Source of the DNA: Saccopteryx bilineata
Taxonomy: Eukaryota; Chordata; Mammalia; Chiroptera; Emballonuridae
DNA: 64,000 nt
NCBI RefSeq assembly: GCF_036850765.1
Contig: NC_089491.1
Coordinates: 92,164,740 to 92,228,739, forward strand
Reading direction: 5' to 3'
Shown piece after piece: positions 1 through 11,665 of the stretch (position 1 is its first letter; each line of letters begins with the position of its first letter). Under the pieces are notes generated by a model, which searched no databases, was not told the origin of the DNA, and saw only the letters and a program-made list of their open reading frames with translations. The position numbers were made by a program, and so were the translations under genes.

Positions 1-775
1 TGTTTAACCCTGAATTCTAAAAAGCAGCTATGACATTAGCTATATATTTTGCCAAGCGACATATAATTACAATCATTATACCATTAAGATATGTCAATGT
101 CTCCATTTAAAATGTAGGAAATATAGATTACTTTTTTACCCATAATTTTCTGAGTATATCAGTAGTACAATGCCTATTGACTTTTGGGGTGTTCATTGCC
201 CTTCACATGGTGTCATTATAAAAAGGTCTTTTCAGAACCAAATGAAGATTCAATGGTGAATCTCTGCCAACAGTTTATGAAATCTAAATCTTGGAGTTGC
301 TGAGTTACCCTGTTCCCATCGAGTACCTTGTGCAAAATGGATTGTAATCGGCTATGGCTTTATATCTCCTTGACAGTCAATTTTGTGCCTTATTCGCAAA
401 TGTAGCACTTTGTGTGAAGCAGTTTCCCATCAATGTTACAAATCCTAATGAAGTGCTTTACTTCCTACCAGATTTCAGTGGGGAAGCTTTCAAATGAGTT
501 TCCATTTATACATGCCTGATTTTACCCTCAGTGCACAATGAAATCCTACTGAATAGTGTGCTCTATTTTCTATTTCCTTTCTCTGTGATGTATATTGAAA
601 GACAGAAAGTAGATTGGTGTTATAAATGGAAAGAGAAAGAAGCAATTAACTCATAAAAAATTGGGTGTTTTGCCAAATATAGATGTATTTACTGTTATAA
701 ATAGGAGATGTATAGAAGTCTGTGGACTTTGAGATTTTTGTCTTCCATGACACTGGTTTCCAATTTCTATTAATA
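1..775. other. AT-rich stretch, no gene seen
   Basis: No open frame, RNA gene or recognisable repeat was found. The base composition is AT-rich like the rest of the non-repeat background. Confidence 0.5.
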
Positions 776-785
776 ATGATTTGGC

Positions 786-1144
786 TTTTTTTTTTAACAG
801 AGAGAGAATCAGAGAGAGGGACAGATAGGGACAGACAGACAGGAAGGGTGAGAAATGAGAAGCATCAGTTTTTCATTGCAGCATCTTAGTTTTTCATTAA
901 CTGCATTCTCATATGTGCCTTGACCAGGGGGCTACAGCAGACCCAGTGACCACTTGCTTGAGTCACTGACCTTGAGCTCAAGCCAGTGATGTTGGGCTTC
1001 AAGCCAGCGACCTTTGGGCTCAGCTAGTGATCATGAGTTCACATCTATGATCCTATTCTCAAGCCATCGACCTCCAGGTTTCAAATCTGGATCCTCCGTG
1101 TACCAGTCTGGTGCTCTATTCACTGCATCACCACCTGGTCAAAC
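786..1144 (-). mobile_element. SINE family B, antisense
   Basis: A tRNA-derived SINE read from the minus strand. Its head is at 1144 (the complement ends in ccacctggtca) and its tail is the poly-T at 786-796. The 10-bp direct repeat atgatttggc at 776-785 and 1145-1154 is the target-site duplication and fixes both ends. The body carries the family signature of repeated 'ccagtgacctTgggctcaagc' blocks and the tail-proximal 'gagaagcatca' motif. Confidence 0.9.
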
Positions 1145-1154
1145 ATGATTTGGC

Positions 1155-1876
1155 AATTTTATTTTCTTCTCTCCCAGTGCTTGATACCCTCAAAAATAAT
1201 ACATACAAGCTGGTAGTTTAGTGTCTTAGAGATCTCATTCTGTATTTTTTTTTATCTCTTTAATACAGTGTCATCGAGAGCAGTAAAGTTCAGGTACCAA
1301 AGGAAAAGTGTTAAACATGATTAAAATTCTGAAAAAAATAATAAATTATGCCAATTAAATAAAAAGTAGAAAAAATCACACAAAAATTATTTAATCAAAA
1401 CCATGCATTTTTCTTACAGACCACTCAGCATCATTACGTTATAACAATTATAAGTCAGTCTGATCACAGTGGGAGATGAATTTTGGTAAACTGATAATGA
1501 ATACTCCAACAATTATATGCATGGCTTAATCATTTAATATTTTAAAAGTAAAATGCATGTTGTCTTCAATGACTATGAAAGTGATTTTGATGTGAGCAAT
1601 TGTATTGAGTCACTGGATTCATAATTGTTTTATCATTCAGTAATAGAAAAGTTAAAACCATGCTAATAAAATACAATATTTAGTATTTATTCTTTTTCAT
1701 AATGATCAGTATCATTTGAAAAATTACTAAGAGAGGCATATATCTTTGGCTTTCATTGCTGCACATGTAATTAAGGTATAATAAAAAAGTACTGAATGCA
1801 CATTTCAAAGCAATTCTATAAGATTATACCCTGGATCTTCAAAGAGGATCATAGTATGGCCCTATAGTGTATTTCT
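1155..1876. other. AT-rich stretch, no gene seen
   Basis: No coding frame or repeat family was recognised here by eye. Confidence 0.45.
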
Positions 1877-2002
1877 GTGCCAGGTGCTCTTTTAAATGCT
1901 TTCTCTATATTATTTTACTGCATGCTCTCAAAAATGTAGCTTTACGGATGAAGAAACTATGGCCCAGAGAATATAAGAAACATACTCAAGATCTCTAACA
2001 TT

Positions 2003-2039
<37 letters not shown>

Positions 2040-2150
2040 ATAGAAAGAAAGAAAAAAAAAAACAGACTGGGATTTGAATCCAGAAAGCTTACTTCCAACA
2101 TCAGGTTTTTAAGTGCTGTTTTCTACCACTATGCTTGCTCTTTCAAATTC
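1877..2150 (-). repeat. MIR SINE, antisense, split by a GT microsatellite
   Basis: Recognisable MIR order read antisense: gtgccaggtgctc, a 'gatgaagaaactatggcccagagaa' block, then 'gggatttgaatccag' (the B-box side of the tRNA-derived head) and 'ctaccactatgc'. A (GT)n run at about 2003-2037 interrupts it just after the position where MIR normally reads 'aaggtcacacagc'. MIRs are ancient and shared by mammals. Confidence 0.8.
2001..2038. repeat. (GT)n microsatellite
   Basis: About 17 GT units, with one 'tatg' interruption near the left end. It sits inside an antisense MIR. Confidence 0.95.
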
Positions 2151-2284
2151 TTGCCTAAGGATTATACAGTCAAAGTAAGAAGAAACTGAAAAATACATAT
2201 ATAAATAAGTTTGGAACCACTCAGCACTATTAATTTGGCCCGTTGATTGCCTTTGTTGCAATGATAAATTAATAAAAAATTATT

Positions 2285-2612
2285 TTTATTTATTTTTATT
2301 TTTTTGTGTGACAGAGACAGAGAGAAACAGAGAGAAGAATAGGGGCAAACAGACAGGAAGGGAGAGAGATGAGAAGCATCAATTCTTTGTTGCAGCACCT
2401 TAGTTGTTCATTGATTGCTTTCTCATATGTGCCTTGACTGAGGGCTACAGCAGACCGAATGACCCCTTGCTCAACCAGTGACCTTGGGCTCAAGCTGGTG
2501 AGCTTTGCTCAGACCAGTTGAGCCCGCTCAAGCCAGTGACCTACGGGTTTCGAACCTGGGTCCTCTGCATCCCAGTCTGATGCTCTAGCCACTGTGTCAC
2601 CTTCTGGTCAGG
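2285..2612 (-). mobile_element. SINE family B, antisense
   Basis: Head at 2612 (complement of gctgaccaga...), and T-rich tail around 2285-2306. It is followed after 35 bp by a family B SINE in the opposite orientation. No clean target-site duplication was found, so the left end is approximate. Confidence 0.85.
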
Positions 2613-2647
2613 ATAAACAATTATATTTAAGAAAGCATTGGGCTAGC

Positions 2648-2976
2648 GCCTAAGCAGTGGTGCTGTGGACAGAGCATCGCACTGGGACACAGAAGACCTA
2701 GGTTTGAACCCCGAGGTCACCAGCTTGAGCAAAGGGTCACTGGCTTGAGCGTTGAAACATAGACATGACTCCATGGTTGCTGGCTTGAGCCCAAGGTCAC
2801 AGGCTTTAGCCCAAAGTTGCTGGCTTGACTAAAGAGTCACTTGCTTTGCTGTACCCTCTGGTCAAGGTACATATAAGAAAGCAGTCAATGAACAACTGAG
2901 GTGCTGCAACAATATCTATCCTTCTCTCTGTCTTTCTGAAAAAAAAACCAAAAAAACAAAAAACAAAAAACAAAGC
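2648..2976 (+). mobile_element. SINE family B, sense
   Basis: Diverged head followed by the 'gagcatcgcactggga' block and an A-rich tail broken by C (2938-2976). A perfect 15-bp target-site duplication, aagcattgggctagc, at 2633-2647 and 2977-2991 fixes the ends exactly. Confidence 0.92.
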
Positions 2977-3062
2977 AAGCATTGGGCTAGCAACTTGTAA
3001 GACCCCATTGTTTAATCTATGGTTGTTGCCATGAATTCAATGCTGGCAGAAATTTCTAATTT

Positions 3063-3905
3063 GGGGTGCAGTGTAGGAAACTTATTTCAGTGCACAGGGC
3101 TCAATTATGCTACAGCATAGCTGTATATAGCACAGCTGTGGTATGGCTCAACAGTGTTACAGCTTAATAGCACAAATATGGAGGTTGTCCTGGGGCCAGG
3201 CCCCACTCCAGCAAGACAGCTGTGCTCTTCTTTGCTCTGGTTCAGTTGGGGCTGCTCTGCTCTACTCTGCCCATCTGCAGTCCACTCCACCCCTTCTGCT
3301 CCATTACTGTCTGCTCCTGCCTATTCCCTCTGCTCTTGTCCAGCAAGATGTCTCTAGTGCTTCAGCTCCAGCCAGGAGAAGCAGTTTTCAGTCTTAAGTT
3401 GGAATGGAAAGTGAGATCCCTAGCCAAAGTGGAGCTAATATATAGAGAGAAGTCTCTAGTCCTAACTTCTAATTGGTCAGTCCTCATAAAAATGAAGACT
3501 CAAAATTCTTGTAATTCTATTGATTCAAAAAGGAACTGTCCTGATTGGTCAGAATAAATCCATTCTGATTAGTTAAAGATACTAATAGGATATGGCTGCA
3601 CATCACAGCTTCAATTAGATGAGGAAAGTCTTAGTTCTATTGGATAAAATATAATTATAGGAACTCCTTTATAAGGCTGGCTCAAATGTAAGGAATACAG
3701 TGCAGGAGGCAAGCAGTTCAGGGCAGGCTTCTCCCTCAAGCAGGACTTAAGCCTTTGTGAGAGGTCCCCGTCTTTTCTTTTGTTTTTAAATTTGAGCCCA
3801 GTTAGCCAAAAAGAGCCCTTTTGGGCAGCTATTTTCTTTCTCAAAGTCCACATTGGTGACTTCCTGTTAAAATGTTTTAGCAGGCACAAAAAAGGTTTGC
3901 CAACA
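3063..3905 (+). repeat. Unclassified LTR-like sequence
   Basis: About 840 bp, more GC-balanced than its flanks. It contains several attgg (inverted CCAAT) motifs at about 3471, 3543 and 3636, a TATA-like ttataagg at 3670, and a pyrimidine-rich stretch followed by 'ttggtgacttcctgtt' near 3852. The order upstream boxes, TATA, then T-rich segment resembles a retroviral LTR. I found no convincing target-site duplication or primer-binding site, so a solo LTR is an inference. It could be another interspersed repeat or unique promoter-like DNA. The frames inside it look non-coding. Confidence 0.35.
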
Positions 3906-3926
3906 CAAGCAAAATTTAAAATGAAA

Positions 3927-3946
3927 AATATATATATATATATATG
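3927..3946. repeat. Short (TA)n run
   Basis: About nine TA units in AT-rich DNA just downstream of the LTR-like sequence. Confidence 0.85.
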
Positions 3947-5385
3947 TAATTTATTGCTGTAATCTGTGATAAATATTATCAGCTGTAGAAAATGAAGCTT
4001 AACACATATGGACTCTATGTCACAGGATGGAGGTACTAAAAGTAGGGGGGAGAAGGTAATATACTCATGGATATGGTGTTATAGATTAACTATTCAGTCC
4101 GAGCACTTTTTGTCATTAGGCATTCTTGGCATAATGTCTAGTCCCCTAAGATTTCAAGTGCCTATAAAATAATTGAAAACAAATGAGAGTTTTAAACATA
4201 AAATACAAAATAAAGAAAATAAAGTACTAAGTTCAAAAGTACACAAGTATAAAATATTACATCATATGAACAAATTTATTGCAATGTAACTGAATTTGTA
4301 ATATATATTTATAAAACAAATAATATGAAATGTATTTACATGCATCATAAGTAAGAAGAGTACTATAGAGGCCTATGAATTTTTGAAAGCATCTCTTTCC
4401 AGAGTCTTAGCTCCTGACTTTACCATTCCCAGTTCTGCATAATTGATGCTACAAATTCCTTTCATGCAGGTTCCATATCACTCTGTTTCCAAGGATAAAC
4501 AGGACCCACAAAAGCAGAGACAAAGGCAACTTTTACCTCCCCCATAATTGACAGTACTGTTGAACTATTCCGCCATCGTGCAGGAGTGGCACATTGGTGT
4601 GGAGTAGCTGCTGTTTCTTATGCTGCTCCCCATATCCAAATTTCCCCCTTTTTTCCTTACCCTTAGCCACACCCATATTTCTAGTACTTAGCATTAGATT
4701 TCAACAGTGGTCTCCAATTTAACAATTCCTTAGTAAGGAAGATTCTTTGAAAGCTTGGGAGTAATATGCTGTGAACCCTTGAATTCCAAGTCTCATGCTT
4801 TTCCCAATTTATAAACAGGACCACATTTTATTGGTCATCCCCTTCTAAGCTACTATTTGAGTGGCCTATTTACGGTCACAATCTGCCTCCTCTTTCCTCC
4901 TGCTTTTCTTTCTGCAGACTCAGAACATTGCCCCTGAACCTCTGCTATACCTGGGCTACATCTATCCATGGGTCACTCCAAAATTGAGCTGTTGCTTCTT
5001 AGAACTTTGGAGATCTCCATTCACCTAACCCATCATGGGAGAAAGATGGTCATTCATGTTCAGTTGACTCTCTGGTCAGTTACATCTAAATGCATTCCTG
5101 GAATATCACATCTAAAGTTTTTCCTATTGCTGGACATAAATTACATAAATAAAAGACATATTTTTCTGACACTTCCCAAGATACGATCCTATCTTTGTTC
5201 TATGTTTTCATACTTTCTTCTACCTATTCTTCTTATCTCATTTTGGGATCATATCAGGTATTTCAATTTATGAAGTGAGAGGCATATTCTTTTAATATTC
5301 CTATGGAAAGACTCATATCTTTAAAAAAACTTAGAATGCTTATGCCTGAGGTTTTGTTTGTAACACCATATTGTATAAAGTGATT
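3947..5385. other. Stretch without recognised features
   Basis: A 101-codon open frame at 4968-5273 has no recognisable domain and its composition matches random AT-rich DNA. Nothing else is seen. Confidence 0.45.
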
Positions 5386-5401
5386 AAAAAATCCCTTACA
5401 G

Positions 5402-5822
5402 CCTGACCAGGCTATGACACAGTGGATACAGCATTGGACTGAGACGTGGAGGATTCAGGTTTGAGAACCTAAGGTCGCCGGCTTGAATGCGGGTTTCCCG
5501 GCTTGAGAGCAGGTTCACAGGCTTGAGTGCGAGTTTGCAGGCTTGAACATGGGATCATAGGCATGGCTCCAGGGTCACTGGCTTGAGCCCAAAGGTTACT
5601 GGCTTGAAACCCAAGGTCACTGGCTTCAGCCCAAGGTTGCTGGCTGGAGTAAGGGGCCACTTGATCTGCTGCATTCCCTTGACAAGGTACATGTGGGGAA
5701 GCAATCAATGAGTAACTAAGAAGACTAAGGAGCCGCAACAAAGAACTGATGCTTCTCACCTCTCTCTCTCCCTGCCTGTCCCTATCTGTCCTTCTCTCTG
5801 TCTCTCTGTGTCACACACACAC
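5402..5822 (+). mobile_element. SINE family B with internal tandem expansion
   Basis: Head gcctgaccaggc at 5401 and tail (ca)n-aaaa near 5815-5825. The flanks are an imperfect duplication, aaaaatcccttacag at 5387-5401 and aaaaatccattacag at 5823-5837. At about 420 bp it is some 90 bp longer than the other B copies because units of about 21 bp built on 'ggcttgag..cgggtt' repeat three to four times at 5478-5550. Confidence 0.88.
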
Positions 5823-5968
5823 AAAAATCCATTACAGTTTATCAGGCTTGGAATTCTAGAATGATTTCTTAGATCAATGACTAGTGATAAAAAAAAAATT
5901 AAACCCTTTACACCCTGAGTATCCACAGCTGTTAGAGTATAAGAAATACTGTGATCAAGAAATCTTAA

Positions 5969-6006
5969 AAAAACAAACAAACAAACAAACAAAAAAACAA
6001 AAAACA
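5969..6006. repeat. (CAAA)n microsatellite
   Basis: Repeated acaaacaaac units grading into an A-rich run. Confidence 0.9.
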
Positions 6007-8078
6007 GAAAAGCTTATTAGTTTATAGCAGGGTAAGATATGTGCCTGGAATAAAAAGATATTTCTCTTATCCTTTCTTAACTAAATTTCCCAACCCTCTG
6101 CATTTGTTAGGTGTAGTCACTAGATAATATGCCATTTTGACTGGTGGCCACCTACAGAGATTGATGGGCAGAAGGGAATTTAGAGGGTTATGGCTTCTGG
6201 TAGCAAAAATTGGAATAGTCTCCAAGACAGGAAAACTGGATACTTTATTATTCAGTTATCTCTTTTGACTTAGTATATCAACCAAAATGGGAAGGTAATA
6301 GAAATTGGATAGAATGTCTAAGCACTGTGGAGTGTGGTTTGTTGAGTGTGCAGATGAAAGTAGAATTATAAGAACAGTGACCTGAGGGCTTGTTTTCTTT
6401 CCTCCTGTGTTCTTTTTTTGGTTTCTTTAAAGTACAAAATATTATTAGTGGGTATCGATATGAGATACACTGGCCTCTGGTATTTTCTAGCTCAGCAGAG
6501 AGGATATTGCTGACATGAGCAAGTTGTAACAGCTATGTCCTACATAACACCTTCAGCCTGACTTACACATTTTTTTTTTTTTTTACGTTCCCAGGGAACT
6601 GGGTCGATCTTATGTGGCTTTAAATCTCATGTGAGTATATGTTATATAAACTTGAAGGTTATTTCAAAAAATTATAAGTATACCTATATATTTTTTCAAG
6701 ACAGTTTTATTTTCAAAATAAAAATAACACCTTTTTTAAAAATAAATTAATGACAGAAAGATTTCCTTTATACAAGTTCTGAGACCAAAACTTTCGGATG
6801 AGTTTAGAAAAAACAGAAGAAGCTTGTCAGAAGAAAAAATCAATAAGCAAACAATTTTTAAAAACGAATACAAGAACAGTAGAATTTTATATATGCATTA
6901 ACAAATTATTTAGCAAATTAAACATCACATACAAGAAAAGCAACATCAGTTATTTTTGATAAATATTTCAATTTTTTTTTTTTTTGCAGGGAGGCAATAT
7001 CTTTCCACAGACTTTCTTGTTTAGTAGCATATAAATACTGCAGAAAGCAAAAGAAATAAAAAAGATAAAGAGAAATATTTTATGTATCTTAAAAATTTAG
7101 AAGATGTTTTATTGTTAAGAGAATTTATAAAAGCAACTTTTGAAGTACATTTTCAAATATACTTTTAAGTAATTGCATATCACTTTAAAGTTTTATTACC
7201 ATACTTTTAAAACAGTATCTAAATGTTTGTAAGTCTAAGAACAATGCATAAGAATTTCTAATATTAGCTATATTTTGGAAATGAAATACATAATGAAATA
7301 TTTATGTCTAGGATTTTTCTTCATTTAAAAAATAAATGTCACTCTGCCTTTTTTTCTAGTGTATACTTCTTTTATACTTTATTTTTATTCTTATGCAATA
7401 TTAGCAGAAAATTAATTAAAGGAAAAAATAGACCACTTTGAAACAAAATTGGCAGTAACAACTATTAAAAGAAACACTTTTATAATTAGCTAAATTTGAT
7501 AATTAAGCAAAAATTTTTAAAAAATCAAAATGGAATGTTGAAGTCATATTTATTTAGAAAGGAGATAAATTTCATTATTTTTAAAGTTGAAATTCTTAAA
7601 CAGGAACTTTTTTCTTGTTTTAATCCTTTGTTTCTCTTTAAACCTATACTATTGTTTCCACATGGGAGCTACTGATGATATTCAGGGCATGTTCCCAATT
7701 ATTTGTTCCTAGTTCAATGCAGGACTTAGTGACACTCACATACTTATTAAGTGCCAGAACTTATGCAGCATCCTTTAATGAATAAAAAAAAATTAGTAAT
7801 ATTTTAGGTATGTGACCTGTTAATTTGGAGAGAGATGAAAGAAGAAAATTTCACTACCAACAGAGAAAATAATTATATTAGTGAATACTGGAAAAGAAGT
7901 TAGAGGAAGTAATAGTAGAGAAAAAAAAGAGAAAATGTATAATAAGATAAAGGACAAACAATGTTAAGGCAATGAGTCATGATCAATATGAAAAGAAGGC
8001 AGAGGATCCAGCACTTCTGTTCAAAGGTCCATTGGAAAGTGGTATTCAGGTCTTCTATAAGATAGCAACCCTCATTCT
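6007..8078. other. Long AT-rich stretch, no gene seen
   Basis: About 2 kb of low-GC sequence with homopolymer runs (T run near 6571-6584, T run near 6972-6985). No recognisable repeat family, RNA gene or coding frame. Confidence 0.45.
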
Positions 8079-8089
8079 GAAAACACTAT

Positions 8090-8211
8090 GAAGTCTTGGC
8101 AGGTTGGCTCAGTGGTAGAGCATCAGCCCAAAGTGTGGATGTCCCAGGCTCAATTCCCGGTCAGAGCATACAGGAGAGGCTACCATCTGTTTCTCCACTC
8201 CTCCCCCTCTC

Positions 8212-8270
<59 letters not shown>

Positions 8271-8485
8271 TGCAGCCATGGTCTGATTGGAGTGAATTGG
8301 CCCCAAGTGCTGAGGATGGCTCCATGGCCTTCCTCTCAGCACTAAGAAGAGATTGGTTGCTAAGCAACACCCCAGATGAAGAGAGCATTGCCTGCTAGTG
8401 GGCTTGCCGGGTGGATCTTGGTTGAGGTACATGTGCAAATCTCTCTCTGCCTCCCCTCCTCTTACTGAATAATAAAAAAGAAAAA
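8090..8485 (+). mobile_element. SINE family A, older subfamily, with expanded (TC)n
   Basis: The tRNA-like head has an A box (tggctcagtgg) and a degraded B box, then the 'ggctccatggcct' body, then a tail reached through 'cctcttactgaataa'. The duplication gaaaacactat at 8079-8089 and 8486-8496 fixes the ends. A (TC)n run of about 27 units at 8214-8267 has grown from the pyrimidine-rich spot of the family. Open frames here (75-109 codons) are SINE artefacts. Confidence 0.9.
8214..8267. repeat. (TC)n microsatellite inside a SINE
   Basis: Nearly uninterrupted TC dinucleotides within the family A SINE. Confidence 0.95.
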
Positions 8486-8496
8486 GAAAACACTAT

Positions 8497-9460
8497 ATTA
8501 TACTGTATTTTTGAGTGTGCTAATTCCAAAGATATTTTGTGTATGTATTGTGTTATGTGTGTGTGTGTGTGTATAAGAATTAAAAATGTAATTTGACTTT
8601 GTATATCTAACTGGAGAAACAGCACCAGTATATAGAAATGCTTTAGAACTTTTGGTGATTACAGTTCACATCACTGAAAAAACAATAATGGTAATTTAAA
8701 GAAAACTTTAAAAAATTATTAATTTGGAATTTAAAAGCAACTATGTTGGAATCCCTGATAGTTTTATATACAAATGTGTGTCAAATATGTAGAAGGGAAT
8801 GTGGAAGATAGCAACAAAATTTGCAAGAAAATCCAGTGCCATATTACATTTACAAATAAGGCAAACCACTTGGTACATTTCTATACAACTCCCTTTGCCT
8901 CTAGCATTATTTTAAAATAAAAAAGTATTTTGTTTAAAGAAGTCTGGGAACATGAACGTTTTCTTAATACACAATCTGACTTGAAGGTGAGAGAACTTAC
9001 TGTGACATTGTATGCCAAATTCACAGTATTTATGACAGAACCGTTCAAGCCACTATATTCACCATGCAGAGAAGAAGGCTAGAACTGGGACAGAGAAAGT
9101 ACAGAAAAGCTAGTCAGAAGAATTTCTATTCATAGATTCAAAGAGAGAAGTTGCTATGTTTATGAGAATTTCTGATGATTTTGAACGCTCATTACAGACT
9201 TTGGATCAAGATAAGAATGTGAGATTAACACTGAAAAAGTCTCCCTCCACACAACTAAATGACAAAAATCTCAATTTAAAATATTTAAATAAATTATAAT
9301 TCTATAAAGTAAAAAAAAAGCTTCAATAATACAGTTTTTATGGACTAAAAATGAACAGAAACAAGGAGGAGACAGGGTGGCATGATACTTGGAGAGCAGG
9401 TATCAAAAAAAACTGTGAGTGGCAAAGGTCTGCATCAAGATCAACGTCTGCATCGAGATC
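8497..9460. other. Stretch without recognised features
   Basis: Contains a short (GT)n near 8557-8572. Otherwise there is no repeat or coding signal that I can recognise. Confidence 0.45.
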
Positions 9461-9470
9461 GACTACTTGA

Positions 9471-9771
9471 GCCTGACTGGTGGTGGCACAGTGGAACGTG
9501 TGTCAGATTGGGATGCTGAAGTCTTAGGTTCAAAACTTAGAGGTTGCCAGTTTGAGCATGGGATCATCAACATGATTCCAAGCTCACTGGCTTGAGCAAG
9601 GGGTCATTGGCTTGGCTGGAACCCCTGGTCAAGGCACATATGAGAAGTCATCAATAAACAGCTAAAGTGCTGCAACTATGAGTTGAGTCTTCTCATCTCT
9701 CTCTCTTTCTGTCTGTCTCTCTCCGTTCTCTCACCAAACAAACAAACAAGCAAACAAATAAATAACTGACT
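9471..9771 (+). mobile_element. SINE family B, sense
   Basis: Head gcctgactggtggtggcacagtgg and a tail of caaa repeats. The duplication gactacttga at 9461-9470 and 9772-9781 is perfect. Confidence 0.92.
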
Positions 9772-9781
9772 GACTACTTGA

Positions 9782-10467
9782 ACTAAGGATACTGAAAAGA
9801 AGTTGGGAAAGTTTCTCAGAACTACAGCATAAATCTGTGTACTTGTGGTTGCAAAAAAAATCTTTGCAGTTGTAGCTTGGTTCATTTCACCCATGGTTGA
9901 ATAACTAGAACTTAAATATCAACAATGTTACTGTGAGACAGGAGCTTTAGTCTCACAATTAGGTAGAATACCTGAGTCAGGACTGGGTGTCCACTCAGAG
10001 TGTCCACAAAACCTATAATGAGACAACATTGAGTGCAAAGATTGAGGGAAACCTTTCACAAGAAAATCTTCCCACAGTATTAGACTTTATCAGTTAAATT
10101 TCTAAACCTCCCGAGGAAAGCTAACAGTTAACAGAAATTGTTACATGAGACTTATAGAACAAGTTCTAAATAACCTTAAAATAAATGAATCTCCGCAAAC
10201 TATAAAATAAGGAAATGTTTTAAGAACAAAATATCAGAAACAAATATCTCTGAATAAGAAATACACTGATAGGTTTATAATTATTAAATCAACAAATAGC
10301 AATTATGTTATTAAAAAATACATTAGACATTTACATTTGTAAATGACTATATAGTACCTAAATAATATCCTTGATTTTGCCTCTTGGCACACAAAATCTA
10401 AAGTAGTTTCTATCTTACTGTTTTTATTTTTAAAGAATTGGCAATATGGAATTTAAATCCAGGAAGT
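9782..10467. other. Stretch without recognised features
   Basis: AT-rich, with no repeat or coding signal recognised. Confidence 0.45.
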
Positions 10468-10499
<32 letters not shown>

Positions 10500-10813
10500 A
10501 ACAGAGACAAGAGTCAGAGAGAGGTATAGATAGGGACAGACAGACAGGAATGGAGAGAGATAAGAAGCATCAATTATCAGTTTTTTGTTGCGACACTTTA
10601 GTTGTTCATTGATTGTTTTCTCATATGTGCCTTGACCTTGGGCCTTCAGCAGACCGAGTAACCCCTTGCTCGAGCCAGCGACCTTGAGTCCAAGCTGGTG
10701 AGCTTTGCTCAAACAAGATGAGCCCACACTCAAGCTGGCGACCTTGGGGTCTCGAACCTGGTCCTCCGCATCCCAGTCCGACACTCTATCCACTGCACCA
10801 CCGCCTGGTCAGG
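10468..10813 (-). mobile_element. SINE family B, antisense
   Basis: Head at 10813 (complement of gcctgaccaggcggtggtgc), intact B box (ggttcgagacc read on the minus strand), and poly-T tail at about 10480-10499. It is close to the family consensus, so relatively young. The 127-codon minus-strand frame across it is the SINE itself. Confidence 0.9.
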
Positions 10814-10829
10814 CTCTATCTTGCTCTTT

Positions 10830-11469
10830 TGAGAAAACTTTTGCCAACTCTGGTATATAGAATAATAAAGTATATGTGATGGGCCACTTTAGAGAAAAAG
10901 AAATCATCAAATCTCTTGTCCAGCTAAATTTCCAACTGTTTTCAACAGTAAAATTAATTACAGGAAGTTTATCTGGGTGTTGTAACTCATCCCTTAGTGG
11001 CTTCACGAAAGAATACTATTACACTATGTCAAGTAAAGTGGGTCAGTTCCAAATTTGGGGTGTACCAGCAACTTTATTTTAGGCTGGGATTATACAATTT
11101 TTTCCCAAAGCAAGGTAAACACACCTGATTTCTCACTTCATACAAAGTCTATGTACTTGGCAAGTTCAGAGGATCAACTGTACTGACACAGACATCATAG
11201 ATCTTGACTTTAAAGTACTTATTGCTTTCTACTTGGCAGATATCAGTATGTCAAGAAAATCTTTCTGTAGGTGGCCTTATTGCTGTTTAATGGTTAATAT
11301 CCAATGAATTAGTGTACAATGCTGGCCCAGAGGTTTTAATAATCACCATTTCTAAAGAAAAATTGTCAAGGTTATTGTAAGTGTTTCCATCAATGGATTA
11401 TGGATAAACATATAATTTGCTACATCTAAAAATTGAACTAAATGTGAAGGCTATGGTACAGAACCACAT
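10830..11469. other. Stretch without recognised features
   Basis: Small open frames at 10809-11082 show no domain and overlap on both strands. No repeat family was recognised. Confidence 0.4.
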
Positions 11470-11665
11470 TGTTTATTCCATAAGGCAGGGAATAGCCACC
11501 TGCAAATATTTAAACTTAAATTTAAATTTTATAAAAGTTTGACAAAATTAAAAACTTGGTTTCTCAGTTGTACAAGCTGCATTTCAAATGGCTAGTGGCT
11601 ACCATTTTCAATAGTGGAAACTTATAATATTTCCAACACTGAATAAATGTCTATTTGATAGAACA
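11470..11665 (-). mobile_element. Probable fossil hAT/Charlie-type MITE fragment
   Basis: The sequence contains 'gaatagccacctg', AT-rich 'taaatttaaatttta' and 'catttcaaatggctagtggctacca', an order I associate with old non-autonomous hAT-Charlie elements of mammals. Terminal inverted repeats and an 8-bp target duplication could not be delimited. Family and orientation are uncertain. Confidence 0.45.

Noticed and set aside
5478..5640. Possible CRISPR-like array
   Set aside because: Units are imperfect, spacers are not distinct, and the block is inside a SINE in a mammalian genome.
10407..10829. Imperfect repeat tctatcttactgtttt / tctatcttgctctttt as SINE target duplication
   Set aside because: The left copy is about 50 bp away from the SINE tail and has two mismatches, so it was not used to set the ends.
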